From contig CM034242.1 of the NCBI GenBank assembly GCA_019916065.1, positions 8,118,453 through 8,182,452 of the forward strand: 64,000 bases of DNA. The letters run 5' to 3'. The stretch is from Vitellaria paradoxa (Eukaryota > Streptophyta > Magnoliopsida > Ericales > Sapotaceae). The notes under the pieces were generated by a model. That model was given only the letters and a program-made list of their open reading frames with translations. It made no database searches and had not been told where the DNA came from. A program made the translations under genes and the position numbers. This document shows, piece by piece, positions 1 to 10,948 of the stretch (position 1 is its first letter; every line of letters begins with the position of its first letter).

Positions 1-97
1 AGTTTGAGAAAAGGGTGTTATAATATTCTATATTAGATATGAAATACTCTTTATATATATATATTACTTATATTAGAATATTCAATATTTTACTTTT

Positions 98-595
98 GGG
101 TAAATTACATCTAGACCCCCTAAACATTAGCGAAATTACACATGGATCCTCTCGACATTTCAAAATTACATTAACCTCCCTTATTTTGAAATGTTTGTAA
201 CACTTAGCCCATTCCGTTAACTTTTTCCCTAACTCCGTTAAAAATTTTTGAAAAGACAAATATACCCTCGTATATTTTTCCATACACGTGCAGCCTTTGA
301 TTCCTTCACTGTTGTGAGCGACTGCGGCAGACTCGCCGATTCAAGCCCCCATCGGCAACCCCTGTCGGCGACTGCGACAGCCCCCGTCAGCGACTGCTAA
401 CCCTTTCTTCAAATCTCCACCGACAATCCTTGCCTCTCTCTAGCTTTGTCACTTTAAACCTTTCTTCAAATCCGCCACTGACTCCATCACCAGATCTGAA
501 AATAAGCTCCATGACTGGTTCGATTTTGCATCAAACTTCAACAAGAAATGACCAATTTTTGAAGGGCTAAACTAACGGTGGGTGTGCTGTCATGT

Positions 596-626
<31 letters not shown>

Positions 627-1160
627 AGAAACCAAAGCCAAGGCAGAGGAGAGGATTCGACAGCTTATCTTCGCAAAAGCTTCGAACCCACCGTCTTCTC
701 TCGCAGTTGGGATTGTCGAACACGCTTCTTCACTGTCTTCAACGCACTCCCTCTCCGTCGATTTCGTACTAATCGGCTTCAACGGAAAACGCGAAGCGAT
801 TCCAGCAATTACCCATTTCTTGCCTTCTGATTCTACGCCTCCCTTCGCTTGATGCTTTTTTGAAAAATCCATGTCGAATCAAATCCAAATCTAGTCGCCA
901 AATAAACCCAAGAGCAACAGAGCAGAGAGGGGGGGTAAGAAAGAAGGGTTTGATTTGAAAAGATCAGAAGTAATCTATAAGACTATAGGGTATGGCCGGA
1001 ATTCGCCGAGCTTCCATTGTTTGGTTCCGCAACGATCTCCGAGTTCAGGGCACTCATGATTGAATCGGTTTCGGCAAAGGCGATCGGCGTAGATACAACA
1101 TGCATATTGCCTTGGAACATGCCCAAAAAATTGAATTGCCAAGTCCTCTGAAAATGCATA

Positions 1161-1197
<37 letters not shown>

Positions 1198-1560
1198 GCA
1201 TACGTATGTATATAATTAGGACAACACAATATTCACCTTTGGTTGCGAAAGGATTTCCAGATCATTTTCCTTGTGAATTAATTTTGAGATTCTGTGGTTC
1301 AATTTCTAAGTGTAGCAATTTTGGGTATTAAGGGTTTAAGTCAATGAACCACAGTGAGGAACAGTTGGGGGTAAATTTGGTATATAAAAAAAAATTTTGA
1401 CTGACGTCATCATCTTAACAGAAAATCTAACGGCACATTAACGGAAGGGGGTATTTGTTACAAACATTTCAAAATAAGGGAGGCTAATGTAATTTTGAAA
1501 TGTCGAGGAGATCCATGTATAATTTCGCTAATGTTTAAGGGGTCTAGATGTAATTTACCC
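98..1560. mobile_element. Non-autonomous Mutator-like element (possible Pack-MULE)
   Basis: The two ends form long inverted repeats: about 98-205 reads as the reverse complement of about 1455-1560 with only a few mismatches, and both ends start GGGTAAATTACA. The flanks carry an exact 9-bp direct repeat, TTTACTTTT, at 89-97 and 1561-1569. Long inverted repeats plus a 9-bp target duplication are the hallmark of Mutator-like elements. No transposase is visible inside, so the element would depend on another copy. The interior is GC-richer than its surroundings, with a (GA)n run near 611-630 and a (TA)n run near 1157-1193, and it contains a short photolyase-like reading frame. That combination suggests captured host gene sequence, which is inference. 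Confidence 0.85.
992..1063 (+). pseudogene. Photolyase/cryptochrome-like N-terminal scrap inside the Mutator-like element
   Basis: A 23-codon frame starts at 992. Its residues 5-18 read RRASIVWFRNDLRV, matching the WFR-x-DLR-V signature at the start of the photolyase homology region in plant photolyase/cryptochrome proteins (the RNDLRV form is closest to PHR2 and CRY-DASH). The next expected residues of the family (HDN) are absent and the frame stops at 1061-1063, so only a fragment is present. It sits between the element's inverted repeats, as expected for a captured exon edge. The GA-rich stretch upstream could be captured 5' UTR. The match is short, so the assignment is tentative. Confidence 0.4.
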
Positions 1561-1569
1561 TTTACTTTT

Positions 1570-1959
1570 TAATAAGTAGTTATGTTTATTTTAATATGTA
1601 AATCATTATCATACGTATCTTTCATTGTAAACTTATATAAAAGTCTCTGCTCTACCCTTATGATATATATACAACAAGATGTAAATCTTATCTTCTCTTT
1701 CTCCAATTCTATTATTTTTTATCTTTTATTTGTTATTTCAATAACTCCAAACAAACCGTAGTCTTCATTTTTGTGTTTTATTATTAACTAATTAGTTGAA
1801 AGATTTTTTTTTTTGGTAATTTAATTAGCTGAAAGATGCTCATCAATCCCCCACGAACAGCACTGTTCTTATTTATTGTTATTATTTTTAAATGATAAAA
1901 AACAACCAAAATAAAAAAAAAAAAAAAAAACACGGTGGACACTTGGAAGGCTGGAATAA
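1570..1959. other. AT-rich 3' flank of the first UGT gene
   Basis: No gene is seen. From 1758 onward the sequence is homologous to 16512-16680 beyond the second UGT. It ends in a long A-run near 1910-1930, just beyond the UGT stop codon. Confidence 0.6.
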
Positions 1960-3420
1960 TCAATCTTGAGCCTTCTGATCTCTCAGTTGCTGAAGCTCTT
2001 CAATCAAGACCGTTAAATTCCTGTGGGAGGACCCACCTTCTTCAACAGCTCTTTTGGCCATCTCCGAAATCTCTTTAGCCTTCCGCCTGATGGTCTGAAC
2101 CGCCTCATCATCGCCGTTCATCAGCCGCCTCACGGCCTTCGCAATCTTCTCCCCCTCGATCACTACATTCCCCTGGTCGTACAACGAACGGTATTCCGTC
2201 GCGCCCCCCTCCACCCCTATCCCCAGCACCTGACACACCAGCTTCTGATTATAGAACTGCTCGGAGTGAACCGGCCACGTCATCATCGGCACGCCGGCGC
2301 TCACACTCTCCGACACCGAGTTCCAGCCGCAGTGAGTCAAGAACCCACCCAGCGACGGGTGGTCCAAGATCAGAATCTGCGGCACCCAACCCCTCGCGAT
2401 CATACCTCTCTCTTTTGTCCTCTCCACGAAACCTTCCGGCAACCACTTCCGATCGTCGTAGTTCTCCTTCCCGCGGACGGCCCAGATGAAATTATGGCCG
2501 GAATTTTCAAGCCCGGAAGCGAGCTCCATGAGCTGCTTGTCGGGGAATGAGCAAGTGCTACCGAAACAAACGTAGAGGACCGATCCAGGTTTCTTCGAAT
2601 TGAGCCATCGCAGGCATTCGTGCTCGCCCGCGGCGGCATTGTTGTAGACTCTCTCCGCCTTCTCGCTGCGGTTGCGATGAATCAGCGCCACCGGGCCAAC
2701 GTTGAAGACCCGGGAGCCCGAGACTTTGCTGTAGTGTTGAGTGTAAGCCCATTCCAACTCATCGAAGCTGTTGAGAACCGTTCCGTGGCTCTTCCGCTCA
2801 ACTTGTTTCACCTCGTTTTTCAATTGGGCGACTATATTCGGGTCAAAGGCGTTGAGGGGAAGCTGAGACCGGGTGAGAGTAATCGGGTCGGGAAGACCCG
2901 GCACAATAAACGGCTCGTCGTCGGACTGGATTTTCCAGTGGGGCGAGTCGGGTCGATCCAGCGCGTCTTCGAGGGATATCGAGAATGCGCAGGAGACGTT
3001 AAAGAGTACCCGGGGGATATCGAGGTTCGCCCCCGCCCCGGCGGTCCACGGGAAGCTGTCGGCGAGGACGCAGTCCGGGCGGCCGGCGACGATGAATTCC
3101 TCGATTTTCTGGCGGAGATGGAGGAAGGCTCTGTAGTGCCTTCCGGCGGTCTCTTCGTCGGGAACGTAGCCGAAATCCTCGTGGGAGGGAGGATGCACGA
3201 GGTGGAGGGAGATGCTGTGGCCGGAGGCGTTGTCTCGGTCGACGGTGGTTTGGAGGACGGCGGCGATGGCGGGGATGGTGATGACCGTGACGTGTTGGCC
3301 GCGGGCGGCGAAGAGCCGGGCGATTTCGAAGAATGGGATGACGTGGCTTGGCGCGAAGTGAGGCACGAAGAACAACTTCAGAGGAGGAGATGGGGATGGA
3401 TCCGCCGTCATTTTGGTCAT
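1960..3420 (-). CDS. UDP-glycosyltransferase, UGT73-like (group D), copy 1
   Basis: Intronless 486-residue family-1 glycosyltransferase, the usual length for plant UGTs. These soluble cytosolic enzymes transfer sugar from a UDP-sugar to small lipophilic acceptors; UGT73 members act on flavonoids, triterpenoids and other phenolics, and the acceptor here cannot be read from sequence. The 44-residue PSPG donor-binding box runs from W345 to Q388, with HCGW at 363-366 and the final Gln usual in glucose-using enzymes. The likely catalytic base is H26 in PSHVIPF, with D121 as its partner. The start gives MTKMTADPSP, conserved in copy 2 at 16681-18147 and placing the first beta strand at a normal distance from the N-terminus. 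No break is seen. The gene lies in a same-strand cluster of three UGTs, and G-boxes lie upstream. Confidence 0.93.
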   Translation of the reverse strand: MTKMTADPSPSPPLKLFFVPHFAPSHVIPFFEIARLFAARGQHVTVITIPAIAAVLQTTVDRDNASGHSISLHLVHPPSHEDFGYVPDEETAGRHYRAFLHLRQKIEEFIVAGRPDCVLADSFPWTAGAGANLDIPRVLFNVSCAFSISLEDALDRPDSPHWKIQSDDEPFIVPGLPDPITLTRSQLPLNAFDPNIVAQLKNEVKQVERKSHGTVLNSFDELEWAYTQHYSKVSGSRVFNVGPVALIHRNRSEKAERVYNNAAAGEHECLRWLNSKKPGSVLYVCFGSTCSFPDKQLMELASGLENSGHNFIWAVRGKENYDDRKWLPEGFVERTKERGMIARGWVPQILILDHPSLGGFLTHCGWNSVSESVSAGVPMMTWPVHSEQFYNQKLVCQVLGIGVEGGATEYRSLYDQGNVVIEGEKIAKAVRRLMNGDDEAVQTIRRKAKEISEMAKRAVEEGGSSHRNLTVLIEELQQLRDQKAQD

Positions 3421-3534
3421 CGACTCTAACGGAAACAGAGAGGCACAGATATCTCTGAGCTTCCTTCTTCCTATGGTTCAACTCTCTTTCAATTATTATA
3501 TAAATTGATATCATTGTTTTTCTCCCTATTATTG

Positions 3535-3870
3535 TTGAATTATATATATAAACTGATATTAGTTTTTCTTGCAGTTGTGGGACACGTGGTTCGCGTGTGT
3601 ACCACGTGAATGGGTGCAGCGCTTTTGGTGGATGAGTTTGAAATTATATAAAATTATAAAAATTAATATCTTCTATTTTATACAATAAATAAAAAATTTT
3701 AAATTTTATAACTTCCTAATAATTCGTATTTATAAAAATTTATAAAATTTTATGTTATTTTATTTAATTTTAAACGATGCCTTTATTGTACATAACTTCT
3801 AAAAATTTATTGAGGGGAACAAAATCCTTGTCCTCGTCTTTGTGTAACAGCACGTGGTGAGGCACGTGGC
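3535..3870 (-). promoter_or_regulatory. Upstream region of UGT copy 1 with four G-box cores and TATA-like run
   Basis: CACGTG (palindromic G-box core) occurs at 3583-3588, 3603-3608, 3851-3856 and 3863-3868. A TATATATA run near 3541-3549 lies about 120 bp upstream of the start codon and has a counterpart in copy 2 near 18290-18300. G-boxes bind bZIP and bHLH factors in plants. A role here is inference, supported by conservation of at least two sites in the duplicated copy. Confidence 0.5.
3627..3806. mobile_element. MITE-like insertion upstream of UGT copy 1
   Basis: This segment is absent at the matching place in copy B (near 18375-18388). Its two ends are imperfect inverted repeats: GTTTGAAATTATATAAAATT near 3637 and the complement of the end near 3770. 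A related copy lies at 56760-56908. The exact boundaries are uncertain by some bases. Confidence 0.6.
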
Positions 3871-4039
3871 CCCTCCTTTAATTTAATTATTTTATTTATT
3901 TTTTATTCTATATTATTAGGATTATGAATTTTTTTTTCAATTTTATGGTAAATTTAAAATATATATTTCAAAAATTGAATCAATAATGACCTCTTGTTGC
4001 AAAGTTTCCGCTAGATATCTATTTACTATAATGTAGGGT

Positions 4040-4677
4040 CTTAAAGATGAAAATGAGTGGTAAAAAGTGAAAAAAGGAAAATGTAAAATTCCCATGCCTA
4101 GTGTAATTAAAGAACAAGATAAGAAAATCTCTAAAACATTATCCTCAAACATATTTAAAATTCTATCATTATGTTAGGTTAAGGAATGTTCAATAGGGAA
4201 ACGTTCTTCAGAACAGTCAAATGATGGCAATGTGTTCACCCTCCCCAGTTATCAAGATCGTAAAATTCTAAGCCCACACACTTTTAGATAGGAAAGAGAG
4301 ACAGTTATACGAAAACAATAAGAATATGCGACATCTTAAGCACAGAACAAAAACTAACTATTGAAAAGAATTCAAAAACTCAACTCAGCCAAAGAGTAAA
4401 CACTAGCCAGTCTTTCCATTATTAAATGAGATAATCCTAAGTCCAATAAAATAAGAAAATAATAACTTTGTAATATCTTTAGATGGATTTAGTGTGGTTA
4501 AATGTTAACAAACCTATTCACTTGGGACGTAAGTGGAACTTATAAGTCGATGAGGTTGAGAGTCTTCTGTACCTTGTTCTCCTTACAAGGGCTGCTCTCC
4601 ATTTAAGGAGTTGTATCGAACATACTATAAAATTCATATTTTTTGGTAATAAAATTAAAACTTACCTACCAAAAAAA
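4040..4677 (+). mobile_element. Retroposed insertion, LINE-3'-end-like, in duplication copy A
   Basis: Copy B has the empty site (near 18590). In copy A the segment is flanked by the 12-bp near-identical repeats ATAATGTAGGGT (4028-4039) and ATAATATAGGGT (4678-4689), and it ends in a short A-run. The end also carries TTGGTAATAAAATT, a string often seen near the 3' ends of plant LINE elements. A target duplication plus an A-tail means insertion by target-primed reverse transcription is likely. It could be a 5'-truncated LINE or a SINE; no reverse transcriptase frame is visible. Confidence 0.6.
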
Positions 4678-4899
4678 ATAATATAGGGTATTATTAACAT
4701 TTAAACAATTATAATTTTGTTACTAAAATAAAAGTATTTAACTCTTATGCTTATGATTATTTTTAACTCTTACGCTTATGATTATTTAGTTGTGAATTAT
4801 TATCAAGTAATTCATATTTTAAAGTAATAGTTAAATGACTAATTTTGTAAAATAATTCGAATGCATAACTAATGGTTGAAGTTATATATATGTAATATA

Positions 4900-5409
4900 T
4901 AACTAATGGTTGAAGAATTTTTAATGCAACAAACATGTATTGGTATATGCACATCAAGTTTCAGGGCAAGCCATGAAACTAGAGAAAAAAAAGTCAACAT
5001 AGATGCACCACCCCAAGCTAAGTCGTGCACTGGAAAAAAATAATAATTATGCATCCTAAGCTCTATGGGACTCGTGTGCACGAGGAAAGTCCTGTGAGCA
5101 CACTACTCATCAAAATCATCTCGTGCACATGACAGACTTAGGTTTTGAAAAAATAAAAAAAAAATTCTAAGTATAAATTACACACTTAACTCTCGATCAA
5201 CCAACCCTAATGAAACAACATAGCATATAAAGTATAAGATGCATCAAAATAATATCATAAATAATTAATATATATCCAATAATCAAACATCCGAGTCATT
5301 ATATTTCTTTAGGCCTAAGAGGCAGACTTAGAAGAAACCCAGGCAGCAATACCTAAACCCGATAGATATTGCTTGTTGATATATTATGTGAGGTTTTGAT
5401 TATTGCTTG
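4900..5409. other. Intergenic stretch between UGT block A and the retrotransposon
   Basis: AT-rich sequence without a supportable gene or a clear repeat. It is bounded on the right by the first base of the 5' LTR. Confidence 0.5.
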
Positions 5410-6079
5410 CTGTTGGTACAAAAATAACCCTAGACACGTGACGTTCTTTCAAGCACAATAGAAAGTGCTCGGCATTAATTCAATAGTTAAGAAATGACTG
5501 AAGCTATGTCCCACTACGCTATGGAATTATATTGGCGTAACCCTAACCAAAAATACAACATGATAATAAATGAACTAAATTTATTACTTAAAAGTTAACT
5601 TAGTTAGTTTATCCATTTACAAGTGACAAACAGATGTGACATTTCAACGTTCCACGAGTTGTATTCTGTCTATTCAAGAATTTTCTCTCTCGCGCGCATT
5701 TAATGCAAAGTGAAAGGCATTAAACATGGAATGAAAGGCATTTAAAGAAAAATAAATCATAGTAGACTTTAACATATATATACACGATATGAAATATTAC
5801 ATTTCAATTATTTACTTATTAACTTATTTATATTACATCACTATAAATAAAACATTTAGTTCCAAAATCCAGATACGCTCACTATTGTCAACTAATAGTC
5901 CATTACTTTTTTCTCTTTAATTCTCTTAATTTTTTGCTGACTTAAGCATTGGAAGGTTTTCTGGTCAAGGACACCCTTTTTTGCCATAACCTCTAATTTC
6001 TTTGTGCTCGGCAAGCTTGCATCTGAATTCCCAGTTGACGTGGTGAGTAGTTTCGACAGTGATTTGTTATTGCTGAACA
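5410..6079 (+). repeat. 5' LTR of the Tat element
   Basis: This 670-bp LTR begins TGTTGGTACAAAAATAAC and ends GCTGAACA. It aligns over its full length with 15846-16508. Just after it, TTTGGTACCCCTTGTGG (6080-6096) contains a TGG in the usual place of a primer-binding site; I cannot assign the tRNA. Confidence 0.88.
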
Positions 6080-6180
6080 TTTGGTACCCCTTGTGGAACT
6101 CGTTTTATTGTTCCCCATGTTCTTGTGACATTCCTTTGTTTTTCTAACTTTCATTCACTATGGCTTTTGGCAAAGATATA

Positions 6181-6352
6181 GGGCTCGTTTGGTTTGAGAT
6201 TTTTTGCTGAAAATCTCCAAAAATCTCTATAAATCTCTGTTAACTTTATATCACATCAACTTTTTCTCTCACTGCACGTATTACGAAATATCCCCAAACC
6301 ACAATTTATCTCAATTTATCTCATTTTTTCTTACTCCAAACAACCCCATAAT
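6181..6352. mobile_element. MITE-like insertion within the retroelement leader
   Basis: It starts GGGCTCGTTTGGTTTGAG and ends ACTCCAAACAACCCC, near-complementary termini that fit a short inverted-repeat transposon. Related sequence (calls of the type GTTTGGAGTGATAAAAA with AAAATTTTTAGAG) recurs near 24546, 25561, 25970, 54120 and 63290. Confidence 0.5.
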
Positions 6353-7000
6353 GCCCCCACAATTTACACGATGAGCGACGAACATGGACGTTCCCAAATA
6401 GAAAGATAATACAATGACCATCACTACCCCAAGTCAAACAATGAAAAAGCAATGCAGAGTCAGTGACCCTGAGGCAACAAGAAAAAGGCAAGAGTTATAA
6501 GACCCCGCGGATGCAAAACAAGCAGAGTTGGAGGAAATTCTCTAGAAACATAGTGAGGAAAAGGGAAAACAAATAGATCATGATCTCTCCGATTATGAGA
6601 AGCCTAATTCTAGTGTGGATGAAGGTTACGATGAATTGTACAACAATCAACTTGAGTCACATCCCGGAAAAGAAGTGCATGGTGAAAAGATTCCAAGTTC
6701 TAGGCGTGACACTAATGTGATTTCTATGACAGTTCCTGGAGTTGAACCAGTGGGTACACATTCAACTCATTTTTAACGTCAAGAGTCCATGCAGCAAAAA
6801 ATGACCAGGATAGCGAGAACTCAATAGAAAGAAGACATTTCTGGAAAAAAAAGCATTCCAATCGAAAGAAGCAACAAGGCAATGGGGAGAGCTCCTCTAG
6901 CAATGATGCGGCCCTAACAAAAACAAAAAAGGCTAGCAAGGCCAAAGAGGTAGAGAAAACGCAGTATAGTGAGTGGGAAAGCTCAAAGTAATCCACTCGG

Positions 7001-7867
7001 ATGATGACGAGGAGGGCACTGGGACGAGTTTCTGCTTCTCCATTCACCAGTGATATTATGGAGTCAGAACCCCCAAAAAAATTTGTGACACCCCATTTTA
7101 TGACGTATGATGGGAAATCAGATCCATTGGCGCATTACAAGCATTACATGCGGGCCACGACACTATGGAGTTGGAACAATGAGCTCATGTGTCGTGTGTT
7201 TCCATTGAGTTTGGGGGATGTTGCCCTCCATTGGTTCTACAAATTGCCCCCATGAAGTATTAGTAACTGGAGATAACTTGCAGGGGAGTTTATCACCAGA
7301 TATTTGGCTAATGCAAAACAGCCAAAAACTGCTGATGTGCTTCACTCACCATGAAGAAAATGAGTAATGAAAGCCTTAGAGAATATTCTCGAAGATACAT
7401 AGAAATGTATAGCGAAATAGAGGTTGCTCTGAACAATTGACAGTCATTTCCTTCAAATTGGGGTTGCAGAAAGGCAAAAAATTATGGCTTTCTCAGACTA
7501 AGAAGTAGTATTAAACATATCAGATTTGATGTGTAAAATAGAGAAATATGCCAAAGTAGAAGGTGAAATGAAAATAGCCAACCAGAAAGAAATGAAGTCG
7601 ACCGATCCAAGGGGAAAACAGCGAGAAGGGAAAAGAGAATTTATTGAAGGTAGGAAATCAATCTTTAAAGCTGTCAACACGATGTTTAAGGTGCCGATCT
7701 TCAAAATCTTCCCCCTCATCAAAGACAAATTGTACTTCAGGTGGCCAATGAGATTGCTCGATTTTTCAGGTAAGGAAACTCATAGAGATTATTGCTTTTA
7801 TCACCGAGACAAGGGACATCGCATGAGCTATGTTGCTCCTTGCGATATCTCTTGGAGGATTTGGTAA
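7001..7867 (+). pseudogene. Gag remnant of the Tat element
   Basis: The frame 7001-7255 holds a Retrotrans_gag-type core: a PKKF...YDGKSDPLAHYKHY stretch followed by CRVFPLSLGDVALHWF, the typical pattern of plant gypsy Gag. A further frame at 7526-7867 ends in a histidine-cysteine cluster (YCFYHRDKGH...C), the Tat-type zinc knuckle CxxH...GH...C. In-frame stops and a shift lie between the two (for example after 7252). Gag would form the particle and bind RNA. This copy is broken. Confidence 0.8.
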
Positions 7868-8238
7868 AATAAGGCCATCTAAAGAAGTACATTAATGAAG
7901 CTAAGATACGTGAAGAGGTACAGTAGCTCCGAGCTCAGCAAGGAAATCAAAGGGATGATTAAAGGGGAAGACAATAAGAGCCAGATGATTAAGAGGACAA
8001 TGAAGCGGAAACTCAGCTTCCACCAAGGGCTAGGTTAAAAAGGGAAATACAGAGGCCAGCAGTTATCTATGTCATTCACATGGAAAATCACCCACAAGGA
8101 ATTATCGCTTGCCCTAGAGGAGAAGAGCAACATGTGGGTAGGTTTGGAAATGTGCTAAAGGTGGACACTGGCCCAAGCAAACTTCCGAGAAAAGAAGCTG
8201 CTCAGGGAATATAATTCTTTGAGGACGAATGTGATGGA

Positions 8239-8667
8239 ATGCAACGATCACACAATGATGCCTTGGTGATTACCCTCAAAATGTTTGAGTTAGACGTGAA
8301 AAGGATCTTAGTCAATGCTGGGAATTCAACTGAGGTTATATTTCTAAGTCTATTCAGAAAGTTGGGGCTAACTGAAGAGCATTTGGAATCGATCGAATCC
8401 TTACTTATTAACTTCAACTCTGTTCTAGTCTGGCCACTCGGAAGGGTCATCATACCCATTCGGGCGGAACCGAGGGAATATGAGATAGAGTTCATAGTGG
8501 TGGATGCATCGTCTTCCTATAACGTAATAATAGAGAGATATTGGATTCACGTGTTGAAGGTGGTTTCCTCTACTTATCACCAAGTTCTCAAGTTCCCATA
8601 TAGCGATGAGGTGATAGAGATTAAGGGGATCAAGACATTTGAAGAAAGTGTTTCACTATTGCCTTGA
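8239..8667 (+). pseudogene. Aspartic protease remnant of the Tat element
   Basis: The frame contains VKRILVNAGNSTEVIFLSLF, which aligns with the Tat protease active-site region. There the family has Asp-Thr/Gly-Gly-Ser; here the position reads N-A-G-N, so the catalytic aspartate is missing. Downstream YNVIIERYWIHVL matches the YN-I-GR-WL segment of the family. The protease would release Gag and Pol from the precursor. The frame is cut off from Gag and RT by stops. Confidence 0.78.
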
Positions 8668-9079
8668 AATCCAGGCCCTTGCCTGAGTTGGTACAACTCA
8701 CAGAAATGCCCAAAGATACTCCAAAAATTGATAGTGTAGAAAGAGACCTAGAACAAAAAGCTGTTGAACGTTTAGAGAAGGTTTAAGTAGGCCTAATCGA
8801 GGATGATAAGTTTTTTCTGATTGGGGCGAAGCTGGGGGCTAAGAAAATGCTGGAGTTGACTGAGATACTTTTAAAAAACATTAGCACATTTATTTGAACA
8901 TCCCAGGAAATGCCAGGTATTTCCCATGAGGTTATGAATCATAAGTTGAATGGCAATCCGGGGGTGATCCAGAAAGTAAGAAGGTTTGCTCTGCAACATG
9001 CCAAAGTAGTCATAAAGAAAGTCGGCAGATTATTAGAAGCTGAGGCCATTAGGTAGGTGTTGTATTCTTAGTGGCTAAC

Positions 9080-9765
9080 AAACACAGTAGTCGTTAAGAA
9101 AATGGATGGGAAGTGGAGGGTTTGTGTCGATTACACAAATTTGAACAAAACATGTCTCAAATATCCATTTTTACTCTCAAAGATCGACTAACTCGTGGAC
9201 TTAATGGTCAGGAAGTGTCATGATGTCATTTTTGGACGCTTACAGAGGAAACCATCAAATCGCTATGCATAAGCTCGACGAAAAGAATACCACTTTCATC
9301 ACTTCAAGGGAGGTATACTGCTACAAAGTAATTCCCTTTGAGTTCAAGAATGCTGGTGCCACTTACCAACGCTTAGTTACAAAAATGTTCAAGGATGACC
9401 TCGGTAAGACTATGGAGTTCTACGTTGATGATATGGTGGTAAAAAATAGAGAATTTGAAATCCATATTCAACATTTGCAACTTATGTTTGACACTCTTGG
9501 TAAGTATAGGTTAAAGCTTAATGCTGCTAAGTGTACCTTTGGAGTCGGTTCGGGAAAGTTTCTAGGCTACTTGGTCATCAAACAAGGAATAGAAGCAGAC
9601 ACCAACCAGATCCGTGCTATTCATGCCGTAGTCCCACCTCACCTAAAAAAAGAAGTACAAAAGCTCACGGGGATGGTTGTGACACTAAACAAATTCATTA
9701 GCCAAGCATTAGACAAGTGCCAGCCATTCTTCAAACTTTTAAAGGAGGTAAATAAAATAATTTAG
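9080..9765 (+). pseudogene. Reverse transcriptase remnant of the Tat element
   Basis: KMDGKWRVCVDYTNLNK at 9098-9150 is the early RT motif, followed by a frame break. A 181-residue frame (9220-9765) then carries the palm, with the catalytic FYVDDMVVK motif at 9418-9445 and the LNAAKCTFGVGSGKFLG segment typical of Tat RT. The core motif is intact, but the protein is split by stops and a frameshift near 9185-9220. Confidence 0.88.
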
Positions 9766-9839
9766 GATAAGGAAGCGGACCAAACACTGGAGCGGTTTAA
9801 AAAATATTTAATCACTGCATTAATTTTGACAACTCCCCG

Positions 9840-10720
9840 ACCAGGAGATGTCTTGCAAGAGATGTATTGCAGTATATGATCATGCATTAAGCGCTGTTTT
9901 GCTCAAAGAGGAAGATGAAAAATAGCAACCTATTTACTTTGCGAGCAAAACTTTACAGGGGACAAAGACGAGGTATCTTCCTTTGGAGAAATTCACATTA
10001 GTGCTAGTGATGGTATCCAAAAAGTTGGCTCACTATTTCCATGCTTATACCATTCAGGTGGTGACTGTCCAACCGATTAGACAATTGTTAAAGAAAGCTG
10101 ACATCACTGGCAGTTTGGCCAAATGAGCGCTGTATCTGGGAGTTTTTAACATAAGATTTGTCCCAAGAACAGTAATAAAGGCGCAAGTCTTAGCCAATTT
10201 TATAATTGAATTTACTCGCTCAGTCTCCGAGCAGGCACCTATGGTTTGGCTGTTAGAGTTAAAGTCAGAACCTAAGGCGACCGTACCAGCATAGCAGATT
10301 GAGGTAGATGGGTCATCATCCAGAAAGGGTGTTGGAATTGGAGTAGTTCTTACAACCCCCTGAAGGAGTAATCAGTAAGTATACTGTCAAACTGGGTTTT
10401 GAAGCAACGAATAACAAGGCTGAGTATGGCGTTGCTAGCAGGATTAGACATTGCTCAGCGTCTATTTACTCAAAATATACTTGTCAAGACTGATTCTCAG
10501 TTTGTGACTAACTAGTTAAAAGGGCAATATGCGGCAAAGAATGAAAGAATAACCGAGTATCTTGAGCTGTCAAAGAGAAAACTATAGGATTTTAATATTA
10601 TGGGGATTAAGCTAATAGGGATGGATCACAATTCACATGCAGATACCTTGGTAACACTAGCTACAGCACCGAGGATAAGACTAACAGACACTGTTTTCCT
10701 TGAGGTGTTAAAAAGATTGA
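9840..10720 (+). pseudogene. RNase H plus second archaeal-type RNase H remnant
   Basis: After a stop near 9763, sequence at 9925-10200 reads as the retroelement RNase H (IYFASKTL, YLPLEKF, LAHYF segments). A second RNase H-like unit follows from about 10300: EVDGSSSRKGVGIGVVL and later GFEATNNKAEY, the signature of the archaeal-type RNase H that Tat elements acquired. Several stops and frame changes interrupt both. Confidence 0.75.
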
Positions 10721-10948
10721 GTGTGTCAAAAGACGAAAGTATAGCTTGCATCGAGTTGGGTTCGTCTTAGATGGATTCGATTAGTACTTATCTAAAGAAC
10801 GGGACTCTTCCGAGGACAAAGTTCAAGTAAGAAAGTTAAGACTAAAGGCTACGAGGTTCCGGTTATCCCCTAACCATAAGCTGTATACGAAGTCTTTTAC
10901 AGGCCATTATCTTCTTTGTGTACATCCAAACAAAGTGCAAAACTTTCT

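Larger units (their letters stand above)
1758..4895. repeat. Segmental duplication block, copy A (carries first UGT)
   Basis: This block aligns along nearly its whole length with 16512-18775. The match covers the UGT 3' flank (from the shared start CCGTAGTCTTCATTTTT at 1758), the coding region, and the upstream region to about 4895. Copy A has two insertions that copy B lacks: a MITE-like segment near 3627-3806 and a 638-bp segment at 4040-4677. Both therefore either post-date the duplication or were lost from copy B. The noncoding parts are clearly more diverged than the coding part. Confidence 0.85.

Noticed and set aside
975..1229. Minus-strand frames over the (TA)n run
   Set aside because: Low-complexity Tyr/Ile repeats from the microsatellite.
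2620..3429. Long plus-strand open frames opposite the UGT genes (also 2023-2550, 16687-17484, 17800-18417, 21438-22076)
   Set aside because: They are shadows of the GC-rich UGT coding strands with no family likeness.
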